64,000 nt of DNA, taken from the NCBI GenBank assembly GCA_022827905.1, contig JAJEIQ010000001.1:1-64000 (forward strand). The letters run 5' to 3'. The notes under the pieces were generated by a model. It saw nothing but the letters and a program-made list of their open reading frames with translations. It made no database searches and had not been told where the DNA came from. The stretch comes from Pseudomonadales bacterium (GTDB taxonomy: Bacteria; Pseudomonadota; Gammaproteobacteria; Pseudomonadales; Azotimanducaceae). The stretch's first letter is position 1. Each line of letters starts with the position of its first letter. Both the position numbers and the translations under genes were made by a program. Positions 50,001-58,269 of this stretch are shown here, piece by piece.

Positions 50001-50921
50001 ATGACGAAATTCGATTTCGACGGCCCCACCGACAGAATCGACCCGGAGCGCGACCGGCAGGGCATCCTAGACGAAATCGCGGCCCTTAACCTGCACCGCC
50101 ACATCACCGAACTCGATGTCCAGGGCTATACGGTGCTTGAGCCGGGGGTTGCCGCCCCGGTGGAATACGTCGAGCGGCTGCGCGATGCGGTGCTCCGGGT
50201 GTGCCGCGATCGTTTGGAGGGCTTCGATGCCGAGGCCGGCATCGTGCGCACCGATCGAACCGGGGTGAAGGGCGCCTACGCGAACCTTTTCTACCTCATT
50301 TTCGAAGGCGCCCTGTTCGAGGAGGTGGTGCTCAACCGCGCGGCCATGGCCATCGTCGATTACCTGTGCGGGCGCAGTTGCCAGCTATTGAGCCTGAACG
50401 CGCAGGTCAAGGGCCCCGGCACCCAGGTGACCGCCATGCACAATGACCTCAGCCGCCAGCCCGCCCCGCTGCCGGTGTACGCGCAGATGGCGAACGCCAC
50501 CTGGTGCTTGACGGACTACAGCCGCGAAGGCGGCGGCCTGGCCATGGTCCCAGGCTCACACCGTTGGTGCAGCCATCCGCGGCGGGAAGATCGGGACCCA
50601 CACAAGAACGACAGGGCCATACCCGTCGAAGCGCCCTTCGGCTCCCTGATCGTCTGGCACTCCAACACTTGGCATGGCGCCTACAGGAAGACTTCGCCGG
50701 GCCTGCGCCTGAACCTGATCATGTACTACGGCCGCCCTTACCTAGAGCAAGCCGAGATCTACTGGGACAAGGTCAGCGATGCGTTTCTCGAGCGCACGCC
50801 GCCGAGAATGAAGACCCTGCTCAATCTCGATGCAAGGTGGCCTATCTACACCGATGTGGACATCGACCTGCGGCGCATCTCGCCGCGCGCCGGCGCCTCG
50901 GGGCTGAGCCAGTACAGCTGA
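50001..50921 (+). CDS. Phytanoyl-CoA dioxygenase (PhyH) family protein
   Basis: The 306-residue protein has the Fe(II)/2-oxoglutarate dioxygenase triad H147-x-D149 (TAMHNDLSRQ) and H225 (NTWHGAYRKT), followed by an Arg in SPGLRLNLIMYYGR that would bind 2-oxoglutarate. The GGGLAMVPGSHRW strand is typical of PhyH. It would hydroxylate an acyl or acyl-CoA substrate, for example next to a branch that blocks beta-oxidation. The SDR that follows two bases later could oxidise the new hydroxyl. Confidence 0.86.
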   Translation: MTKFDFDGPTDRIDPERDRQGILDEIAALNLHRHITELDVQGYTVLEPGVAAPVEYVERLRDAVLRVCRDRLEGFDAEAGIVRTDRTGVKGAYANLFYLIFEGALFEEVVLNRAAMAIVDYLCGRSCQLLSLNAQVKGPGTQVTAMHNDLSRQPAPLPVYAQMANATWCLTDYSREGGGLAMVPGSHRWCSHPRREDRDPHKNDRAIPVEAPFGSLIVWHSNTWHGAYRKTSPGLRLNLIMYYGRPYLEQAEIYWDKVSDAFLERTPPRMKTLLNLDARWPIYTDVDIDLRRISPRAGASGLSQYS

Positions 50922-50923
50922 CG

Positions 50924-51760
50924 GTGGATTTTTCCTCAGGCGTGGCCGCGGTCACGGGCGGCGGCAGCGGCATCGGCGAAGCATTGTGCCTAGCGCTGGC
51001 GGGCGCAGGCATGCGGGTGGCTGTGATCGACGTGAGCGCCGACCGCGCCGCAGCAGTGGCGCAGCGCATTGGCGTCCGCGCGCGGCCCTACCCGCTCGAC
51101 GTGACCGATCGCCGGGCGCTCGATGCCGGGGCCACCCGCGTCGAAAGGCAATTGGGGCCGGTCCGCGTGCTCTGCGCCAATGCCGGGGTGGTCATGCCCT
51201 TCGGCTCCGTCATCGAACGCGACGAGGCCGACTGGCGCTACGTGCTTTCCGTGAACCTGTTCGGCGTGGTTCATACGGTGGATGCGTTCATGGAACAGCT
51301 TCGGCGCAACGTCGGCAAGGCCCACGTGCTGGTGACCTCCTCCATGGGCGGACTGGTGATCGGCGGCCACATTCCGCTGGGGCCCTACACCGTTTCCAAG
51401 TACGCCTGCGTCGGCTACTGCGAAGAGCTGAGGGCCGCCCTGGCCGAGCAAGGCATTGGCGTTTCCATGCTGGCGCCCGGCGTGGTCAACACGGAAATCA
51501 TGCACAACTCAAGCGAGACCCGGCCGGGCGCCCTCGGCAGCCAACCGCCGCCGCCGCGCCAGCGTGGCTATGTCTCGCCCCGCTTGGCAGCGATGGCCGT
51601 CACCCCAGTGCAGGCGGCCGAGACGGCCTTGGCGGGGATGCGCGACAATCGCTTCTACATCCCCACTCACATCGATGCCGCGGAGACTCTGAAGGACCAC
51701 TTCGATACCATCGTCGATGAAATGGCCGGTCAAGGGCAGGCAGGCGGGTTGGATGCCTAG
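50924..51760 (+). CDS. SDR-family oxidoreductase
   Basis: A GTG two bases after the dioxygenase stop opens a 278-residue SDR: VAAVTGGGSGIGEALCLALA, VAVIDVSADR, CANAGVVMPFGSVIE, and the catalytic TSSMGGLVIGGHIPLGPYTV followed by SKYAC. The NNAG motif is ANAG. Upstream in-frame codons overlap the dioxygenase and are not used. The arrangement (stop, two bases, GTG) is identical to that of the SDR at 43180 and points to reinitiation coupling. Confidence 0.85.
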   Translation: MDFSSGVAAVTGGGSGIGEALCLALAGAGMRVAVIDVSADRAAAVAQRIGVRARPYPLDVTDRRALDAGATRVERQLGPVRVLCANAGVVMPFGSVIERDEADWRYVLSVNLFGVVHTVDAFMEQLRRNVGKAHVLVTSSMGGLVIGGHIPLGPYTVSKYACVGYCEELRAALAEQGIGVSMLAPGVVNTEIMHNSSETRPGALGSQPPPPRQRGYVSPRLAAMAVTPVQAAETALAGMRDNRFYIPTHIDAAETLKDHFDTIVDEMAGQGQAGGLDA

Positions 51761-51879
51761 GAAGGTTTCGTTCATGGAAGGCGCGGACGGCAGGGAACAA
51801 GGGTTGGAGGTGGGATGAGAGTTTCCAACCCGGCGGTGCCGGGACGCCGACGCGCAGGGAACAGCCCTGCACGCCAAAC

Positions 51880-51955
51880 GTTCGAGGGCGGGACGCCCTC
51901 GCTCCGGGGGACAACGTCGAATGAAGGTCGGAGCGAGGGCGTCCCGCCCTCGAAC
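51880..51955. repeat. Complete inverted-repeat element, copy R4
   Basis: A perfect 27-bp inverted repeat (51880-51906 and 51929-51955) encloses a 22-bp spacer beginning GGGGACAACGTCGA. Each arm contains its own smaller hairpin, CGAGGGCG-N3-CGCCCTCG. It occupies the middle of a 284-bp gene-free gap; nothing else was recognised there. It is the best-preserved copy of the family. Confidence 0.75.
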
Positions 51956-52044
51956 TGGGCGCTCGAACACACTTTGGATTCGATGTCTCGTAAGAGATTG
52001 ATTTCATTGAACTTGGAGATTTGTTCCATGGAAGGAGGCGCGCC

Positions 52045-52779
52045 ATGCTGCCTTACGTGCTGATTCACGGCGCCGGCGATACCGGCCAATCCTGGCAGCA
52101 GGTCAGCGCCCATCTGCGCCATCCGTTTCTGGCCGTTGACCTGCCTGGACGCAACGACAAGCCGGGCGACTTGGACAGCCTGACGGTGAGTGACTTCGCG
52201 CGCTCCGTGGTGGACGACATGAACGCGGCGGCCATCGATCGGGCGGTGATTGTCGGGCACTCGCTCGCTGGGCTGACCTTGGTCACCCTAGCCGAGCTCA
52301 TCCCGGAACGGATCGACCACCTGGTCTTCGTCAACAGCGTGGTCCCGCCGCACGGCAAGGGCAATTTCGACGTGGTCGGAGCGCACGTTCGCCAGATGGT
52401 GGACACCTACGGGGTGGGGGCGGACAAACGCAGTCTGCATCCCGAGGCGCTGCGTCACCACCACTGCAACGACCTGGACGAAGCCCAGACCCGGGAGGTC
52501 ATGCAGGGCGGGGTGAGCGAAGCCAGGAAGCCCCTGCACCGGCCCATCTCGCTGACCGGGCTGCGGCAGCACCCCATTCCCTGCACTTGGATATTGGGCA
52601 CCATCGACCTGGCCGTGCCTCCGGACACCCAGCGCCACAGCATCGCCAATCTGGAAGGGTGCGGCTGTCCGGTACAGATCATCGAGATCGAAGCCGGGCA
52701 CCTGATCACCCACAGCCGGCCCAAGGCGCTTGCCGAGCTGCTCGACGCGGTGGACCAGGTCCGCGAAACCGTCCCGTGA
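52045..52779 (+). CDS. Alpha/beta hydrolase, copy A of a paralogous pair
   Basis: The 244-residue protein begins MLPYVLIHGAGDTGQSWQQV with the oxyanion HGAG. It has the nucleophile elbow VIVGHSLAGLTLVTLAELIP (Ser in GHSLAG), a DLAVPPDTQ segment holding the acid, and EAGHLIT with the catalytic His. GGAAGGAGG precedes the ATG at 52045. It resembles plant-methylesterase/hydroxynitrile-lyase-like hydrolases. More than half of its residues match the hydrolase at 55202 on the opposite strand. Confidence 0.83.
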   Translation: MLPYVLIHGAGDTGQSWQQVSAHLRHPFLAVDLPGRNDKPGDLDSLTVSDFARSVVDDMNAAAIDRAVIVGHSLAGLTLVTLAELIPERIDHLVFVNSVVPPHGKGNFDVVGAHVRQMVDTYGVGADKRSLHPEALRHHHCNDLDEAQTREVMQGGVSEARKPLHRPISLTGLRQHPIPCTWILGTIDLAVPPDTQRHSIANLEGCGCPVQIIEIEAGHLITHSRPKALAELLDAVDQVRETVP

Positions 52780-52795
52780 ACCCTGGAGACCCATC

Positions 52796-53665
52796 ATGAA
52801 GTTCTGGCAATTCCTGAGATTCGCGCCGCCCGAGATGCTGCCCCGGCTGGCGCAGGTCGCCGAGGACGCGGGCTTTCACGGCGTCATGCTGGTGGACCAC
52901 ATGTTCGTGCCTGAGCAGTTCGACACCACCGGCACGCTCTACAGCACCGGCCAGGACGGCACGCCGTTCTGGGATGAGGAGGATCCTTGGCCGGACCCCT
53001 GGGCGGCCATCGGCGCCATGGCGGCAGTCACCTCGCGGCTGCGGTTTTCCACCTGCATCTACATCCTGCCGCTGCGCAACCCGTTCGACGTGGCCAAGTC
53101 CTTGGCAACCCTGTCGGTGATGTCCGGCAACCGGGTGGCGCTGGGGTGCGGCGCGGGCTGGATGAAGGAGGAGTACGCTGCCTTAGGCATCGACTTCGCC
53201 ACCCGCGGCCAACGCTACACCGAAATGATCGAAGTGATGCAGCGCCTGTGGCGTAAGGAGATGGTTGAGTATCACGGCGAGATCTTCAACTTTCCGCGCC
53301 TGCAGATGTCCCCCGCGCCCAGTGCGGACATCCCCCTCTATCTGGGCGGCAACGCCAAGGTCGCCAAACGGCGCGCCGCCCGCTACGCCAACGGCTGGAT
53401 CACCCATCGCTTCCGGCGCCGCGAGATTGCCAGCATGGTCGGCGAGATGCAGGACATGCTCGACGCCGAAGGCCGCGCCAAGGATCCCTTCGAGATCATC
53501 GTGCCGGCCGGCAGCAGCATGGACGCCTACAAGCAGTTCAAGGATGAGGGCGTGACCGGCATCGTCAACCTGCCGACGCTCGACGAGGTCGGGCCGAGGG
53601 CCAGCCTGGACGACATGACCCGCTACATCGAGAACTACGCGGACACCTTCATCGGCAAGCTGTGA
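52796..53665 (+). CDS. LLM-class flavin/F420-dependent oxidoreductase
   Basis: A 289-residue LLM protein from the ATG at 52796 (GGAG upstream): LAQVAEDAGFHGVMLVDHMF, TSRLRFSTCIYILPLRNPFD, and the phosphate-binding GNRVALGCGAGWMKEEYAAL. A later PLYLGGNAKVAKRRAARYAN strand fits the F420-type group. It is 16 bp after the alpha/beta hydrolase and converges with the acyl-CoA ligase gene at 53669 (three-base gap). Substrate unknown. Confidence 0.85.
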   Translation: MKFWQFLRFAPPEMLPRLAQVAEDAGFHGVMLVDHMFVPEQFDTTGTLYSTGQDGTPFWDEEDPWPDPWAAIGAMAAVTSRLRFSTCIYILPLRNPFDVAKSLATLSVMSGNRVALGCGAGWMKEEYAALGIDFATRGQRYTEMIEVMQRLWRKEMVEYHGEIFNFPRLQMSPAPSADIPLYLGGNAKVAKRRAARYANGWITHRFRRREIASMVGEMQDMLDAEGRAKDPFEIIVPAGSSMDAYKQFKDEGVTGIVNLPTLDEVGPRASLDDMTRYIENYADTFIGKL

Positions 53666-53668
53666 GGC

Positions 53669-55171
53669 TCAAGCGGCGGATTCAAACAACGCCCGGATAG
53701 CGACCAGTTTCGGCTTCATGGACGGCGTGCGCGGCAGGTCCTCGATGAAGCTGAACGCTGCCGGCACCTGGTAGGGCAGCATGTTGTCCCGCGCCCAGGC
53801 GCGCAGTTCGTCCGCCGACAGGCTGGCCCCCTGCCTCGGCACCACCGCCGCCGCCGGCACCGCACCTAGGCGCCGGTCGGCAATGCCAACCACGCAGGCT
53901 TCCCGCACGTCCGGGTGCCGTTCCAGAATCTGCCCGATTTCCTCGCCATGCACCTTGAAGCCGCCGCGGTTGATGGCGTTGTCGGTACGGCCGGAAATCC
54001 ACAGAAACCGGTCTTCGTCCAGCGTTGCCAGGTCGGTGGTGCGTACCCACTCGCCGTCCCAGACGAAATCGCCGCGCAGTTCCAGCACGCCTTCGCTGCC
54101 GAACGGCAATTCCTCGCCGCTGTCCGGGTCCACCACCCGGGCATCGTAGTGGGGATGCACGCGTCCCACCGAGCCGCGGTGCGTTTCCCAGTGGGCGCGG
54201 AATTCATCGATCGTCCAGCCGGCCACGCCGGTGAACTCCGTGGAGCCGTAGGCGGTCAGCACCGGGATTCCCCAGCGTTGCATGACCGCATCGATGGTGT
54301 CCGGGCTGGTAGGTGCAGTGCCCGCGCGAAAGGCGATGAGACTGGACAGCTCCTCCCTGCTCACGTCCGACTCCAACAGCATGAGCAGGCCGCTGGGCGG
54401 CACCCCGGCCGCCTTGGGCCGGTGCCTGACCATCGCCCGGCGGAAGTCCGGCACGGTGAACCGGTCGAGCATGCAGATTCTGAAGCCGCCCATGACGCCG
54501 TTGATCAGTGCCCACAGGCCCGCGATGTGCACCATGGCGTTCATGTGCAGCATCACGCTCCTGCGCAGCGTCGGCCCGGTATCGAGCCGACGATTACGCT
54601 CGTAGCGCAACGCGCCCTCCAAGGTCTTGAGCACGCGCTTTCGGGTCAGGGGGATGCGCTTTGGCGGGCCGGTGGTGCCGGAGGTGAGCATGTAGATCAC
54701 CACATCGGCCTCGGCGGTAAAGTGTTCGTTGCCCCTGGTCGCATCCAATCCCTGCACCACACTCACCGCACCCTCCGCCCCGATCTCGATGCCGGCGGCG
54801 CCCACTTCAAGGGCCGCTTCCCGCAACCCGGGGCGTCGCCAGTCCTCTTCTGAAGCGGCGATCACGGGCGGCCGCAGCTTGCGGATATCCTCGGCCAGGG
54901 TTTCGTCCGGATAAAAGGGATTGAGGGTGACCAGGCAGCGGTCGCTGGCCACCAGCGACAGCACCAGGCCCGCGTGGTTCGGCGTGTTGCGCAGGACGGC
55001 TCCCACGGCGGCATCCGGTGGCGCACCGACCCGTTGCAGCGCGCCGTCCACGCCCTCGACGACGGCCTTGAGATCCCCCCAGCTGGTCCATCGCCCCTCG
55101 TACTCGATGGCGGGCGCTTCGGCATCGATGGTGAGGGTGTTGCGAATGCGGTTGTGGAAGTCAAGCAGCAT
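53669..55171 (-). CDS. AMP-binding acyl-CoA ligase, paralogue of the ligase at 18924
   Basis: The 500-residue protein has the P-loop YMLTSGTTGPPKRIPL at residues 160-175, TAYGSTEFTGVAGW, TTDLATLDEDRFLWISGRTD, the hinge NRGGFKVHGEEIGQIL, and a C-terminal LPRTPSMKPKLVAIR with the catalytic Lys. It resembles the ligase at 18924 across its length, including the unusually short N-terminal domain, so they probably arose by duplication and activate related acids. It is downstream of the alpha/beta hydrolase copy B, separated by 30 bp. Confidence 0.86.
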   Translation of the reverse strand: MLLDFHNRIRNTLTIDAEAPAIEYEGRWTSWGDLKAVVEGVDGALQRVGAPPDAAVGAVLRNTPNHAGLVLSLVASDRCLVTLNPFYPDETLAEDIRKLRPPVIAASEEDWRRPGLREAALEVGAAGIEIGAEGAVSVVQGLDATRGNEHFTAEADVVIYMLTSGTTGPPKRIPLTRKRVLKTLEGALRYERNRRLDTGPTLRRSVMLHMNAMVHIAGLWALINGVMGGFRICMLDRFTVPDFRRAMVRHRPKAAGVPPSGLLMLLESDVSREELSSLIAFRAGTAPTSPDTIDAVMQRWGIPVLTAYGSTEFTGVAGWTIDEFRAHWETHRGSVGRVHPHYDARVVDPDSGEELPFGSEGVLELRGDFVWDGEWVRTTDLATLDEDRFLWISGRTDNAINRGGFKVHGEEIGQILERHPDVREACVVGIADRRLGAVPAAAVVPRQGASLSADELRAWARDNMLPYQVPAAFSFIEDLPRTPSMKPKLVAIRALFESAA

Positions 55172-55201
55172 GGGCGGGGCAGTCCGTTGGGGTTCGGCGG
55201 G

Positions 55202-55918
55202 TCATTCGTCCAAGTTGTCGAGCACCGCGGCCAGTTCCTTCGGCCGGCTGATGGTGGCCATGTGCCCGGCATCGAATTCGACCACGTCCACCGGGCAGCC
55301 GCAATCGCGCAGGGTCGCAATGCACTGCCGCTGCACATCCGGCGGGATGACCTGATCACGCAGGCCCAATATCCAGGTGCTGGGGATGGGGTTGGCCTTG
55401 ATGCCGGCCAGCGAGATGGGCTGATGCAGCGGCTTGCGCGCATCCTTGACCATTCCGGCAACCGCAAACTGAATCTGCTCCTCGTCCATGTCGTTGCAGT
55501 GGTAGGCGCGGATGGCATCCGGGTGCAGGCTGCGGCCATCCTCACCGACGCCGTAGCGGTCCACCATTTCCCGGACCCGCTCACCCACCACGTGGAAGTT
55601 GCCCTTGCCGTCGGGCGGCACCACGCAGTTGACGAACACCAGCCGTTCAAGGCGTTCTGGAATGAGCTCGGCCAGGGTGACCATGGTCAGCCCCGCCAGC
55701 GAGGCGCCGCCGACGATGGCCCGGTCGATGCCCGCCGCATCCATGTCGTCCACCACGGCGCTTGCGAAGTCACGCACCGTCAGGGTGTCCAAGTCCCCTG
55801 GCTTGTCGCCGCGGCCTGGCAGGTCCACGGCCAGCGCCTGATGGCGAAGGAGCGGCAACACCCGCTCCCAGCGGCGACGGGTGCCACCGGCGCCATGAAT
55901 CAAAACATACGGCAGCAT
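55202..55918 (-). CDS. Alpha/beta hydrolase, copy B of a paralogous pair
   Basis: From the ATG at 55918 the protein is 238 residues, starting MLPYVLIHGAGGTRRRWERV. The nucleophile elbow is changed to IVGGASLAGLTMVTLAELIP, keeping Ser but with Ala-Ser in place of His-Ser, and EFDAGHMAT supplies the His. Close similarity to copy A at 52045 in inverted orientation indicates duplication followed by rearrangement around the LLM-ligase pair. It probably hydrolyses an ester or thioester before or after ligase action. Confidence 0.83.
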   Translation of the reverse strand: MLPYVLIHGAGGTRRRWERVLPLLRHQALAVDLPGRGDKPGDLDTLTVRDFASAVVDDMDAAGIDRAIVGGASLAGLTMVTLAELIPERLERLVFVNCVVPPDGKGNFHVVGERVREMVDRYGVGEDGRSLHPDAIRAYHCNDMDEEQIQFAVAGMVKDARKPLHQPISLAGIKANPIPSTWILGLRDQVIPPDVQRQCIATLRDCGCPVDVVEFDAGHMATISRPKELAAVLDNLDE

Positions 55919-55962
55919 CGTCCTCCCCCGCTCGAATCGCACCCCTCGGCCAACCGCCGCAT

Positions 55963-55976
55963 TTGAGGTTCCTCAA
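55963..55976. promoter_or_regulatory. Inverted repeat in the hydrolase/dioxygenase divergent region
   Basis: TTGAGG-N2-CCTCAA lies midway between the minus-strand hydrolase (start 55918) and the plus-strand dioxygenase (start 56040), followed by AT-rich AATTAAGTATATT. It is a candidate operator or promoter element, based on symmetry and position. Confidence 0.35.
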
Positions 55977-56039
55977 TTAAGTATATTCCGATACCATCGG
56001 CTCCCGCACGATGGTGACTGGGGCATCGCCTCGATTGTC

Positions 56040-56864
56040 ATGGATTTGAAATTCGAGCGATTGTCTGCCCATGTCGGCGCCCGCGTCAGAGGCTTTGACC
56101 TGTCCGCCATGGGCGATTCGGAAAGTGAAGGGGCGCTGCGCGATGCGATGCGGCGCTACAAGCTGCTCACCTTCCACCTGCCGAACTTCTCCGTTGACGA
56201 CCAAATCAAGTTTGCCGGCATGTTCGGCGAGATCTCCGAGCGCGGCTCCGGCTATGGAAGCGCTGCCCCGGGCAAAACCGAGTACGTCTCCAACTCCCGA
56301 GGCGACGGAACGCTCGGCAACGGCCCGTTCCACTACCACCACGACCACCTGTTTTACGAGCGGCCGCTTTCCGCTTTGATGCTCTACGGCATCGAAATTC
56401 CGAGTTCCGGCACCGCGACCAAGTTTCGCGACGAGCACGGCTTCTACCAATCATTGCCTAAGGAGACCCAAGCGAGCCTTGAGGGCATCGATGCGCTGCA
56501 CATGCTGGACTTCCGCACCGATGCGCGCGGCAACACCGAGCGGTACCTGCGTTCCGAAGCCACGGAGCCGGAAGCGCCGAGCTTTTGGCGCCCGTTCGTC
56601 TGGCGCAACCCGCAAACCGGCAAGCCGCAGCTGCTGCTGTCCCCGGCCATAGAGGACTTCCGGGGAATCGACCGTCAGGAAGGCTTCGAGCTGCTGCGCG
56701 CGCTGTTGCGCATCGGGCGGCATGAGGACGACCCGGAGACCACCTATGTACACCACTGGCAAGTTGGCGACCTAGTGGTCTGGGACAACATCGCCCTCGC
56801 CCATGCGCGCCCGCCGTTCGACACATCCGAAGCCAGGACGCTGCGGCGAACGGCAGTCCTTTAG
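56040..56864 (+). CDS. TauD/TfdA-family Fe(II)/2-oxoglutarate dioxygenase
   Basis: The 274-residue protein starts MDLKFERLSAHVGARVRGFD, the typical TauD opening. It has the iron motif H100-x-D102 in FHYHHDHLFYERPL, distal H255 in WDNIALAHARPPF, and Arg residues in ARTLRRTAVL for 2-oxoglutarate. Known members act on taurine, 2,4-D and other acids. In this setting hydroxylation of a carboxylic-acid substrate is likely. The SDR gene follows 25 bp later, again a dioxygenase-SDR pair like 50001-51760. Confidence 0.86.
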   Translation: MDLKFERLSAHVGARVRGFDLSAMGDSESEGALRDAMRRYKLLTFHLPNFSVDDQIKFAGMFGEISERGSGYGSAAPGKTEYVSNSRGDGTLGNGPFHYHHDHLFYERPLSALMLYGIEIPSSGTATKFRDEHGFYQSLPKETQASLEGIDALHMLDFRTDARGNTERYLRSEATEPEAPSFWRPFVWRNPQTGKPQLLLSPAIEDFRGIDRQEGFELLRALLRIGRHEDDPETTYVHHWQVGDLVVWDNIALAHARPPFDTSEARTLRRTAVL

Positions 56865-56889
56865 GCCTGCAGTCGGCTTGGAGGTTGAG

Positions 56890-57798
56890 GTGAAACGACT
56901 CGAAGGCAAGGCAGCCGTCGTCACTGGCGGCGGCGGGTTAGTGGGCGGCGCATTTTGTCGCGCCTTGGCCGAGCACGGCGCGAACGTGCTGGTCAACGAC
57001 ATCGACGCCGCCAGCGCCGAGCAGGTCGCCGCCTCGATAGACGCGGCAGATGGAACGGCCAGTTCCTTGGCGGGCTCGGTCGGATCCTTTGCCGACGGCG
57101 AGCGCATCGTGGATGCGTGCGTCGAACGCTACGGGCGCATCGACTGTCTGGTCAACTGCGCCGGACGCGCCGTCGCCCAACCCCTAGTCGAGACCACCGA
57201 GGCGGACCTGATGGTGGCTCTGTCGAGCCACGTCATCGGCCACTTCGCCTGCGCCCGCCGCGCCGCGCAGCACATGAACCGACAGGGGGGCGGCAGCATC
57301 GTCAACGTCGTCTCCCGCGCCATGGCCGGCTGGCGGGGACATTCCGCCTACGGGGCTGCCAAGGGCGCAATCCTGTCCGCCACCATCAACTGGGCGCTGG
57401 AACTGGCGTCCGCCGGCATCCGCGTCAACGCCATCAGCCCCGCCGCCAGAAGGTATGAAGCCGGCGAGGCATTCAGCATGCGCATGCCGTGGCGACCCGA
57501 CCCGGGCAGGACGGTTGCCGAGATGCGCGCGCAAACGCCGCCGCCGGAGAGCGTGGCGCCGCTGGCCGTCTATCTGGCCAGCGATGCATCCGACTGGGTG
57601 TCCGGACAAGTCATATTCCTCGGGGGCGACTCCCTGGCGCTGGTTCGCCACCCGATGGAAGACCGCTTCGCCTTCCGGTCGGAGGGCTGGGACGTCGAGA
57701 GCATCGAGCAACACTTTCGCCATGCCTTCGAAACCGCGGTGGAGTGGCCGAGCATGTCGGCTGGGCCGTACCGCTGGTTCGACGGCATTAACCCATAA
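56890..57798 (+). CDS. SDR-family oxidoreductase with C-terminal extension
   Basis: A GTG at 56890, five bases after GGAGG, opens a 302-residue SDR: AAVVTGGGGLVGGAFCRALA (the usual G-I-G is L-V-G), VLVNDIDAASAEQV, NCAGRAVAQPLVET, and the catalytic VSRAMAGWRGHSAYGAAK. After the final GQVIFLGGDSLALV strand come about 45 extra residues (FRSEGWDVESIEQHFRHAFE). It is followed by a Ddn-like gene 10 bp later. Confidence 0.83.
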   Translation: MKRLEGKAAVVTGGGGLVGGAFCRALAEHGANVLVNDIDAASAEQVAASIDAADGTASSLAGSVGSFADGERIVDACVERYGRIDCLVNCAGRAVAQPLVETTEADLMVALSSHVIGHFACARRAAQHMNRQGGGSIVNVVSRAMAGWRGHSAYGAAKGAILSATINWALELASAGIRVNAISPAARRYEAGEAFSMRMPWRPDPGRTVAEMRAQTPPPESVAPLAVYLASDASDWVSGQVIFLGGDSLALVRHPMEDRFAFRSEGWDVESIEQHFRHAFETAVEWPSMSAGPYRWFDGINP

Positions 57799-57808
57799 AG
57801 GAGGACAG

Positions 57809-58249
57809 ATGGACCGACAGGAAGTGCGCAGCCTTTGGCAGAACATCCAGCGGCACATTCAGCAGTACAAGGACGACCCGGTCGCCGCCCATGAGCACAA
57901 CCCCTATGGCAAGGTGGTCCCGGCCCTGCTGCTGACCGCCCGCGGCAGGCGCACCGGAAAAGACCGTTCCCTGCCGCTGATCTACAAGAAGATCGGCGAT
58001 TCCTTCGTCATCGTCGGCTCCAAGGCCGGCATGGACGAGCACCCCGCTTGGTACGGGAACCTGCTCGCCAATCCGGACTGCCACATCCAGGTGGCCAAGG
58101 ATCACTATGACGTGCGCGCCCGAACCGCCACCGGTGCCGAGCGGGAGGATCTCTGGACCCAGATGGTGGAAGTGCTGCCCCAATACGAGGAATACCAGTC
58201 ACGAACAACCCGGCAAATTCCCATCGTGGTGCTCGATCCCAAAGGTTGA
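57809..58249 (+). CDS. Ddn-like deazaflavin (F420)-dependent nitroreductase-family protein
   Basis: The 146-residue split-barrel protein has VVPALLLTARGRRTGKDRSL, FVIVGSKAGMDEHPAWYGNL and LANPDCHIQVAKDHYDVRAR, the signature blocks of the Ddn family (F420H2-dependent nitroreductases and quinone reductases of actinobacteria and others). AAGGAGG precedes the ATG. Together with the LLM and PPOX-fold proteins it is the best hint that the host makes or uses F420. No F420 biosynthesis gene is in the window. Confidence 0.85.
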   Translation: MDRQEVRSLWQNIQRHIQQYKDDPVAAHEHNPYGKVVPALLLTARGRRTGKDRSLPLIYKKIGDSFVIVGSKAGMDEHPAWYGNLLANPDCHIQVAKDHYDVRARTATGAEREDLWTQMVEVLPQYEEYQSRTTRQIPIVVLDPKG

Positions 58250-58269
58250 GCGCCGCGAAGCGGCCGCTC

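Noticed and set aside
51761-52044. Small open frames across the R4 repeat (Glu-Gly-Gly-Thr-Pro-Ser-rich)
   Set aside because: They translate the palindromic element; similar peptides appear at other repeat copies and on both strands, as expected for non-coding repeats.
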